Below, piece by piece: positions 6,277 to 10,883 of a DNA stretch of 10,883 nucleotides (position 1 is the stretch's first letter; every line of letters starts with the position of its first letter). The stretch spans positions 1 to 10,883 of the forward strand of contig JAFYJR010000091.1 of assembly GCA_017538005.1 (NCBI GenBank), given 5' to 3'. This stretch comes from Clostridia bacterium. GTDB lineage: Bacteria; Bacillota; Clostridia; Oscillospirales; Acutalibacteraceae. The notes below the pieces were generated by a model. The model did no database searches, had not been told where the DNA came from, and saw nothing but the letters and a program-made list of their open reading frames with translations. A program made the position numbers and the translations under genes.

Positions 6277-7731
6277 TTACGGCTCGTTTGCCTGCTCAGT
6301 TGTAGTCTCAGTTGTAGTTGTTGTCGTTGTTGTGGTGGTCGTGGTAGTCGTCGGTTTCTTTGTTGTGGTCGTGGTTGAAGGCTTTTTCGTTGTCGTGGGA
6401 TTTGCCTTGTAAGTAACTTTGATATTTACATCGCTCTTACCGACCGTACCCGATACCGTTGCCTTATCAGGCGTAAAACCGTCAACTGTCGGACTGACAA
6501 CAGAATATGTATCACCTTTCAGAAGATCCTTTTGTACATAAGTCTTGGCTGCCGTTGAACCGTCTGTCTTTATGTAAGTTATCGTGAGTTTATAAGTCGG
6601 ATCCTTGGTGTATTTAACCGTTACTGTTATATCCTCCGTGCCCATGGTACCGGATACGGTTGCCTTGTCAGGAGTATATCCGCGAACCTCGGGACTCTGT
6701 ACGGAATATGACTGACCGTTCTTGAGGTCTTTCACAACCTGTGATTTCGGTGCTGTCGAGCCGTCTGCCATAACATAGTCAACCGTAACTGTACGGACTG
6801 CCCAGCTCGGATCGTAACAGTGATTCATAAGGTACCAGCACCAGACAGAGCATCCTGCGCTGGTAAAGTGCATTCCCATGGAGCCCGGGTCGCTGCAGTA
6901 CTCGTCTTTCAGGTATCCCCTGTCATCATACATGACGGAGGCCACGTCAACAAAATACCAGCCGTGTGACGCGGCAACGCCCGAAAGCATCTGGTTATAG
7001 AGCCTTATGTTGGCATTGTTCAGAATACGTCCGTTGGTTCCGTCTTTCGCGGCAATTATCGGAGTCATTGACTGGATGTAAATCAGGACGCCGGGATTGT
7101 TTTGTTCTATAAGCGAGCAGAGCTGCGCCATATTTGAGGCAGCTCCCGCGACGCCTACGCGGTTTAAATCGTTCATGCCGAGCATAATGTAAACACGCTT
7201 TTTGCCTGCGGGAATACAGTTCCAGATATTCGCTTTAATTACTCCGCTCAGGGCATTACACGAACCATAACTTCCGTAGCAGAGATAAGTCGCGCCGGGA
7301 AGTCCTCCGTACATCTGAAGTCTGACACTTATGGAATCGCCGATGAAAACCGACTCACCAAAATAGTTTGGTGAGAGTTTTTTTGCCTCATCCCAGGAAA
7401 AATACGGTAACGCGCCGCCGGTATATTTGAAAACCTGGGGCTTTGTCGTGGTTTCTTTTTTCTCGGTTTTCTTAACAGCAGTAACTACTATCTCGCCGTT
7501 TTCGGAAGTAGTCAGTTCAACCTTTTCACCCGTCGGCGCGGGTTCCTCTTCGGTATCTTCTTCCGTTGTGGTTTCTTTCGTCGTCGTAACAGCTTTTGTC
7601 GTAGTTTCGGGAGGATCGACAGTTACGGAAGGCTTTACAAATTTTTGAGAAACAATCAACGCGCCGCAAGTTATTCCCACCATAAGGAATCCCAAGACAG
7701 CGCGCTTAATAATATCTTTATCCAACAACAT
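6277..7731 (-). CDS. Membrane-anchored SGNH/GDSL hydrolase with two MucBP-like repeats and a threonine tail
   Basis: A 484-residue extracytoplasmic protein. Residues 11-28 form one hydrophobic segment after a short charged start, so it is probably an uncleaved N-terminal anchor with the rest outside; there is no lipobox. A Thr/Glu-rich linker (about 38-97) leads to an SGNH esterase-like domain (about 105-305) with block I FIGDS (catalytic S133), block III GMND (N187) and block V containing H288 (MHFTSAG). The usual Asp three residues before the His is absent; the nearest is D281. Two tandem MucBP-like repeats follow (314-375 and 382-443), then a tail of Thr, Lys and Pro with 14 consecutive threonines (461-474). 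No LPxTG motif or dockerin is present. Substrate is unknown; acetyl groups on wall or host glycans are plausible. It starts one base after the upstream lipoprotein stop with only a weak ribosome binding site, implying coupled translation. Confidence 0.88.
   Translation of the reverse strand: MLLDKDIIKRAVLGFLMVGITCGALIVSQKFVKPSVTVDPPETTTKAVTTTKETTTEEDTEEEPAPTGEKVELTTSENGEIVVTAVKKTEKKETTTKPQVFKYTGGALPYFSWDEAKKLSPNYFGESVFIGDSISVRLQMYGGLPGATYLCYGSYGSCNALSGVIKANIWNCIPAGKKRVYIMLGMNDLNRVGVAGAASNMAQLCSLIEQNNPGVLIYIQSMTPIIAAKDGTNGRILNNANIRLYNQMLSGVAASHGWYFVDVASVMYDDRGYLKDEYCSDPGSMGMHFTSAGCSVWCWYLMNHCYDPSWAVRTVTVDYVMADGSTAPKSQVVKDLKNGQSYSVQSPEVRGYTPDKATVSGTMGTEDITVTVKYTKDPTYKLTITYIKTDGSTAAKTYVQKDLLKGDTYSVVSPTVDGFTPDKATVSGTVGKSDVNIKVTYKANPTTTKKPSTTTTTKKPTTTTTTTTTTTTTTETTTEQANEP
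6298..6351 (-). repeat. Threonine-codon run (low complexity) at the 3' end of the SGNH gene
   Basis: Positions 6310-6351 encode 14 consecutive Thr codons, and 6298-6306 three more after one Glu codon. ACA, ACC, ACG and ACT are all used in mixed order, so at DNA level it is an imperfect ACN repeat. It encodes the C-terminal Thr-rich tail, a stretch that could be O-glycosylated. Confidence 0.85.
6403..6792 (-). repeat. Tandem MucBP-like repeats encoded within the SGNH hydrolase gene
   Basis: Two units of about 62 residues, separated by about six residues, share the pattern DGSTA-K-V-KDL-G-YSV-SP-V-G-TPDKATVSGT-G-D-V-Y. The KATVSGT block is identical in both. They match the general layout of mucin-binding/MucBP beta-strand repeats of Gram-positive surface proteins (a D-G-S turn, then SP..GYT, then the V.GT...D..V.V.Y ending). 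Family assignment is from pattern recognition, not a profile search. Confidence 0.75.
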
Positions 7732-7732
7732 A

Positions 7733-8041
7733 TTATTCGGCAGGACCGTCAGTTCTTGCTACACCATAGCCGTATGAGTAGCTTACCGAACCTGATGAAG
7801 TGCTGACATTATGTGTCTGTGTTGCTTTGTGGTTCTCGCGTATTGCGTGTCTGCGGACAGTAACTGTCGGCTTAACATAATGAGCTCTCTCCGTAACGGT
7901 ATAGACACCGTCCCAACCGTTTATCCAGAAATCAATCATACGTGCAACCACGGGATCGTTGTTCGCGGAACAACCCGAAAGTGTCAGAGCCATAATGACG
8001 GTAATCATCAGAGCCGCGATGCGTGATTTAAACTTTTTCAT
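7733..8041 (-). CDS. Small lipoprotein, unknown function
   Basis: A 102-residue protein with a classic lipoprotein signal: basic start MKKFKSR, hydrophobic core 8-21 and lipobox LSGC with the modified cysteine at 24. The mature part is only about 79 residues and contains a basic middle (VKPTVTVRRHAIRENHK) and a Ser/Tyr/Gly-rich end (SYSYGYG). I recognise no domain. A GGAGG site lies nine bases before the ATG, so this is the well-translated first gene of the pair with the SGNH hydrolase, whose ATG follows its TAA after one base. It is predicted to be tethered to the outer face of the cytoplasmic membrane and may be a partner of the hydrolase, which is inference from the coupling alone. It could also be a leader-type gene kept mainly to drive translation of its neighbour. 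Confidence 0.85.
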   Translation of the reverse strand: MKKFKSRIAALMITVIMALTLSGCSANNDPVVARMIDFWINGWDGVYTVTERAHYVKPTVTVRRHAIRENHKATQTHNVSTSSGSVSYSYGYGVARTDGPAE

Positions 8042-8075
8042 AACAGAGATCCTCCGTCCCTTTAATCTAAACTAA

Positions 8076-8104
8076 ATAGTAACATAAAAACCTTTGAAAG
8101 TCGA
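8076..8104 (-). promoter_or_regulatory. Candidate promoter of the lipoprotein/SGNH hydrolase pair
   Basis: On the minus strand TCGACT (8099-8104) and TACTAT (8076-8081) are 17 bases apart, with TG one base before the -10 (extended -10). The elements lie between the tRNA 3' end (8114) and the lipoprotein ribosome binding site (8051-8055). Each box matches four of six consensus bases, so this is a moderate candidate; read-through from the tRNA is the alternative. Confidence 0.45.
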
Positions 8105-8113
8105 GTATAAAAA

Positions 8114-8190
8114 TGGCATGCCCGGCCGGATTCGAACCGGCGACACCCAGCGTCGGAGGCTGGTGCTCTATCCAACTGAGCTACGGGCAC
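8114..8190 (-). tRNA. tRNA-Arg, anticodon CCG
   Basis: Read on the minus strand, 77 bases fold as a complete tRNA. The 7-bp acceptor stem is GTGCCCG with CGGGCAT (G-U first pair), the D arm starts GCTCAGTTGGA, the anticodon stem CCAGC/GCTGG closes the loop CTCCGAC with anticodon CCG at 8154-8156, and the T arm is GCCGG TTCGAAT CCGGC. The discriminator is G and the CCA end is encoded (8114-8116). It decodes CGG arginine codons. It begins nine bases after the rfbB stop codon on the same strand, so it may be transcribed together with the polA-rimI-tsaD-rfbB operon and released by RNase P. A short T-run follows the CCA but no hairpin terminator is visible. Confidence 0.97.
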
Positions 8191-8199
8191 GCGTTAAAA

Positions 8200-9225
8200 C
8201 TAAGTTTTCTTAAGCAGTTCCTCAGACATTTTAACATATTCTCCGCTTAAAATGTCCTTCCACCATTTCTGATTGTTTACATACCATTCGACCGTCTCTT
8301 TTATTCCGTCTTCAAACTTTGTCTCCGGCACCCAGCCGAGTTCACGCTCAAGTTTTGACGCGTCGATGGCGTAGCGAAGATCATGGCCGGGCCTGTCAGT
8401 AACAAATTCTATCAGGTCCTCAGATTTTCCGAGAGCGGCAAGAACAGTCTTTACGACATCAATATTGGCGCGCTCATTGTGGCCGCCGATATTATAAATC
8501 TCACCGTTCTTGCCCTCATGAATGATGAGGTCTATCGCCTTGCAATGATCAAGCACATGGAGCCAGTCACGGACATTCAGTCCCTCTCCGTAGACGGGAA
8601 CTTTTTCATCATTCAGGGCACGGGAAATCATAAGGGGTATCAGCTTTTCGGGATACTGAAATCTGCCGTAGTTATTGGAACAGCGGGAGATTGTGACAGG
8701 CACACCATATGTTCTGTGGTAGGCGAGGCAGAGAAGGTCGGCCGACGCCTTTGATGTCGAATACGGCGAAGAGGTGTGAATGGGAGTCTCCTCGGTGAAG
8801 AAGAGATCCGGTCTGTCAAGCGGCAGGTCGCCGTAGACCTCGTCGGTCGACACCTGGTGGAACCGTCTGCCGCAGCCGCATTTTCTGAAAGCATCGAGCA
8901 GCACGCTTGTTCCGATAAAGTTTGTCATGAGGAAAGGCTCCGGAGAGTCTATCGAGCGGTCGACATGCGACTCGGCGGCAAAGTTTACGACAACATCAAA
9001 CTTCTCCGCTTCAAAGAGCGTGTACATTGCCTCCCTGTCCGTTATATCCGCTTTTACGAATCTGAAGTTTTCTTTTCCGAGCAGCGGCTCAAGCGTGACA
9101 AGATTTCCTGCGTAAGAGAGACTGTCAACACAGACGATTTTTACATCGCCGTGGTTTTCGAGCATATAGTAGACGAAGTTGCTGCCTATAAATCCGGCTC
9201 CTCCGGTGACAAGAATCTTCTCCAT
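8200..9225 (-). CDS. rfbB: dTDP-glucose 4,6-dehydratase
   Basis: Converts dTDP-glucose to dTDP-4-keto-6-deoxyglucose with bound NAD, the second step towards dTDP-rhamnose and other deoxysugars of wall polysaccharides; cytoplasmic. The 341-residue protein is an extended short-chain dehydrogenase with the NAD-binding GGAGFIG at 8-14, the dehydratase catalytic triplet T127-D128-E129 (STDEVYGD) and the YxxxK pair Y155/K159 (YSTSK). The segment RCSNNYGRFQYPEKLIP (181-197) is typical of RfbB/RmlB. The ATG follows the tsaD stop after one base, and its ribosome binding site GAGGAG lies in the last tsaD codons, so it is translationally coupled to tsaD. None of the other rhamnose genes (rfbA, rfbC, rfbD) is in the window. 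A related sugar dehydratase is possible, but the motifs fit RfbB best. Confidence 0.95.
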   Translation of the reverse strand: MEKILVTGGAGFIGSNFVYYMLENHGDVKIVCVDSLSYAGNLVTLEPLLGKENFRFVKADITDREAMYTLFEAEKFDVVVNFAAESHVDRSIDSPEPFLMTNFIGTSVLLDAFRKCGCGRRFHQVSTDEVYGDLPLDRPDLFFTEETPIHTSSPYSTSKASADLLCLAYHRTYGVPVTISRCSNNYGRFQYPEKLIPLMISRALNDEKVPVYGEGLNVRDWLHVLDHCKAIDLIIHEGKNGEIYNIGGHNERANIDVVKTVLAALGKSEDLIEFVTDRPGHDLRYAIDASKLERELGWVPETKFEDGIKETVEWYVNNQKWWKDILSGEYVKMSEELLKKT

Positions 9226-9226
9226 A

Positions 9227-10240
9227 TCAAAACTCCTCTTCTATGGGCATTGTCGCCCGCGCGTTCAAATCAAGTCCTGCCGTATACCCGGCAATGTATT
9301 CATAATATCCCTGTGCTCCGACCATAGCCGCATTGTCGCCGCAGAGGTCAAGCGAAGGCATAAACATCTGCCATCCGTGTGAGGCACAGCACGAGGTCAT
9401 CCTCTCCCTTAAAACGGAATTTGCGGATACGCCTCCGGCCAGAACCATTTTGTCATATCCGAGTTCCAGAGCGGCCTTTTCGGTATTTCCGACAAGACAG
9501 GTAACAACGGCATTTATCACCGATGCTCCCATGTCCTCGACCGATACGGTCTCACCCTTCTGCTCGCAGTTGTGAACCGTATTGATAACAAAGGTCTTGA
9601 GACCGGAAAAACTGAAATCAAAAGGCGCCCCCTCAACATGCGGATGCGGCATTTTGTAGGCCGAAGGATTGCCGTTTTTGGCGGCTTTGTCAAGGTTCAG
9701 GCCGCCCGGATATGGCAGGCCGAGTGTCCTCGCGGACTTGTCCATACACTCGCCCGCCGCGTCATCCCGAGTGCGGCCGATGACCCTGTAATCTGTGTAT
9801 GACTTCACTTCAACCAGATGAGTGTGACCGCCCGAAACCACAAGAGCCAGAAACGGCGGTTTTAAATCCGGATAAGTGATGTAGTTTGATGCGATATGTG
9901 AGCGGAGATGATGAACCGGAACCAAAGGCTTGTCATATTTCAGAGCGAGCCCTTTAGCAAAGTTTACACCTACAAGCAGCGCGCCGATAAGACCCGGCGC
10001 CGCTGTAACGGCTACGGCATCAATGTCATCCATTGTGCAGTTTGCTTCAGCGAGAGCCTGCGTCGTAATCTGCGAAATCGCCTCGGTATGTCTTCTCGAG
10101 GCAATCTCAGGCACTACTCCGCCGTATATCTTGTGCTCCTCGACCTGCGATGCTATTACCGAGGACAGGACATGTCGTCCGTCCTCCACAACCGCCGTCG
10201 CCGTCTCGTCGCACGAGCTCTCAATTGCCAATATCTTCAT
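9227..10240 (-). CDS. tsaD: tRNA N6-threonylcarbamoyladenosine transferase TsaD
   Basis: Catalytic subunit that transfers the threonylcarbamoyl group to A37 of tRNAs reading ANN codons (t6A), working with TsaB and TsaE on the product of TsaC. The 337-residue protein has the usual length, and its metal ligands are intact: H111 and H115 in HHLRSH and D302 in the C-terminal GDNAAMVG. The ATPase-fold segments MKILAIESSCDET (1-13) and VSGGHTH (135-141) are present. The ATG overlaps the rimI stop by one base (TGATG) and AGGAG lies six bases upstream. RimI-TsaD adjacency is common in Firmicutes; tsaB, which often precedes rimI, is not here because polA occupies that place. Confidence 0.98.
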   Translation of the reverse strand: MKILAIESSCDETATAVVEDGRHVLSSVIASQVEEHKIYGGVVPEIASRRHTEAISQITTQALAEANCTMDDIDAVAVTAAPGLIGALLVGVNFAKGLALKYDKPLVPVHHLRSHIASNYITYPDLKPPFLALVVSGGHTHLVEVKSYTDYRVIGRTRDDAAGECMDKSARTLGLPYPGGLNLDKAAKNGNPSAYKMPHPHVEGAPFDFSFSGLKTFVINTVHNCEQKGETVSVEDMGASVINAVVTCLVGNTEKAALELGYDKMVLAGGVSANSVLRERMTSCCASHGWQMFMPSLDLCGDNAAMVGAQGYYEYIAGYTAGLDLNARATMPIEEEF

Positions 10241-10674
10241 CAGAATCTCCTGGTCATAATGAGAGCGTCCTCATCCGGATCCCTGTAGAATCCCTTTCGG
10301 ATACCCTCGGTTATAAACTCATTTTTTCCGTAAACGGAAATCGCCGCTCCGTTTGACACGCGTACTTCCAGAGTGATAAACGATGCGCCGTTTGAGCGCG
10401 CATTTCTCGTCGCTTCAAGTATCAGCGCATTGCCAATTCCCTGTCGGCGATTGTTCTCAGTGACCGCAAGGTTAGTGACAAAGCATTCGTCCATAACCAT
10501 GTATGTTCCTATGTATCCCACCACTTCATTGCCCTCAAGAGCAACAAAAAAGTAAGCATCCGGATTTCCGTAGTACTCGAGAATCGCGTCCCTTGTCCAG
10601 GGATGGGCAAAGCACTCGTTTTCAAGCGCCACGACTCCGTCTATATATTCGGGTTTGAGATTTAAAATGTTCAT
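10240..10674 (-). CDS. rimI: Ribosomal protein alanine N-acetyltransferase RimI
   Basis: GNAT-fold acetyltransferase that in enterobacteria acetylates the N-terminal alanine of ribosomal protein S18; in Firmicutes the substrate is less certain. The 144-residue protein has the acetyl-CoA binding motif RRQGIG (76-81) and the RimI signature LEVRVSN (102-108). E103 and Y115 align with the residues described as general base and acid in enterobacterial RimI. The canonical LYxKxGF segment reads VYGKNEF here, so Gly is replaced by Glu at 119, a mild deviation. The start ATG overlaps the polA stop by four bases (ATGA) and GAGG lies seven bases upstream. The place directly before tsaD supports the RimI call over a generic GNAT. 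Confidence 0.93.
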   Translation of the reverse strand: MNILNLKPEYIDGVVALENECFAHPWTRDAILEYYGNPDAYFFVALEGNEVVGYIGTYMVMDECFVTNLAVTENNRRQGIGNALILEATRNARSNGASFITLEVRVSNGAAISVYGKNEFITEGIRKGFYRDPDEDALIMTRRF

Positions 10675-10883
10675 CCTTTTGCCTCATACCAGGTCCTGCC
10701 GGTGTGCGCGTCACAGAGCATCTTCACTTTAAGTGAGCAGGCATTCTCCATCTCTTCTTTGACGATATCGCAGACCTGAGAAGCAATATCTTCACGTGCC
10801 TCAACAATCAGTTCGTCGTGTACCTGCATAATGAGTTTCGCGTCAAGATCTTCCGCCTGAAGCCTGTTATAAACCTTCACCAT
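10671..10883 (-). CDS. polA: DNA polymerase I, C-terminal end only (cut by window edge)
   Basis: The 71 codons at the right edge (70 residues and a stop) match the very end of family A DNA polymerases. The palm motif C core QVHDELIVE is at fragment residues 20-28, and the end has the usual GRTWYEAKG pattern. The ATG at 10883 is an internal methionine, not the gene start; the rest of the polymerase lies to the right of the window. The full enzyme fills gaps and removes RNA primers during replication and repair. The stop overlaps the rimI start (ATGA), making polA the first visible gene of the polA-rimI-tsaD-rfbB run. Confidence 0.95.
   Translation of the reverse strand: MVKVYNRLQAEDLDAKLIMQVHDELIVEAREDIASQVCDIVKEEMENACSLKVKMLCDAHTGRTWYEAKG

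Noticed and set aside
6298..6390. Microsatellite or CRISPR-like repeat
   Set aside because: The ACN pattern is imperfect, in frame within a coding gene, uses all four Thr codons and has no spacers.
7660..7700. Possible lipobox near Cys22 of the SGNH protein
   Set aside because: The residue before the cysteine is Thr and the preceding ones (GIT) do not fit the lipobox, so an uncleaved transmembrane anchor is more likely.
8114..8190. tRNA-Arg as an integration site with 6277-8041 as an inserted island
   Set aside because: No integrase, no repeated tRNA 3' end copy and no mobility gene was found. The neighbouring pair could still be accessory, but insertion at the tRNA is unsupported.

Overview
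The window reads as a chromosomal segment of a Gram-positive, low-to-middle GC Firmicute of class Clostridia, most likely Oscillospirales/Ruminococcaceae. The reasons are MutS2, a PhoH-YbeY-Era cluster, a clostridial-type DUF1015 gene preceded by a small four-cysteine protein, strong AGGAGG-type ribosome binding sites, and a secreted hydrolase with the long threonine-rich stretches typical of gut Ruminococcaceae surface proteins. The species assignment is inference. No mobile element, integrase, phage gene or CRISPR array is visible.

Layout, left to right. (1) 1-4572, minus strand: a compact housekeeping operon read right to left, phoH - ybeY - era - mutS2, with overlapping or nearly abutting genes. 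mutS2 runs off the left edge inside its Smr domain. (2) 4573-4752: a divergent promoter region. (3) 4753-6225, plus strand: a two-gene operon of a 71-residue Cys4 protein and a DUF1015 protein, closed by a strong bidirectional terminator at 6237-6267. (4) 6277-8041, minus strand: a translationally coupled pair made of a small lipoprotein and a membrane-anchored SGNH hydrolase with two MucBP-like repeats and a poly-threonine tail. This is the most accessory-looking part. (5) 8114-8190, minus strand: tRNA-Arg(CCG). (6) 8200-10883, minus strand: polA (3' end only) - rimI - tsaD - rfbB, every junction overlapping or separated by one base, with the tRNA starting nine bases after the rfbB stop.

Functionally the minus-strand blocks are mostly information processing: rRNA maturation and ribosome assembly (YbeY, Era, probably PhoH), stalled ribosome or recombination control (MutS2), DNA synthesis and repair (PolA), ribosomal protein acetylation (RimI), and the tRNA t6A modification (TsaD). 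RfbB supplies a deoxysugar nucleotide precursor for the cell envelope and is a foreign-looking addition to the end of that operon. The lipoprotein/SGNH pair is predicted to act outside the membrane on wall or glycan substrates.

I do not see a clearly new biological system. The points most worth a second look are the surface cassette at 6277-8041, the Cys4/DUF1015 pair with its kinase-like DGHHR motif, and the unusual rfbB-tRNA junction.
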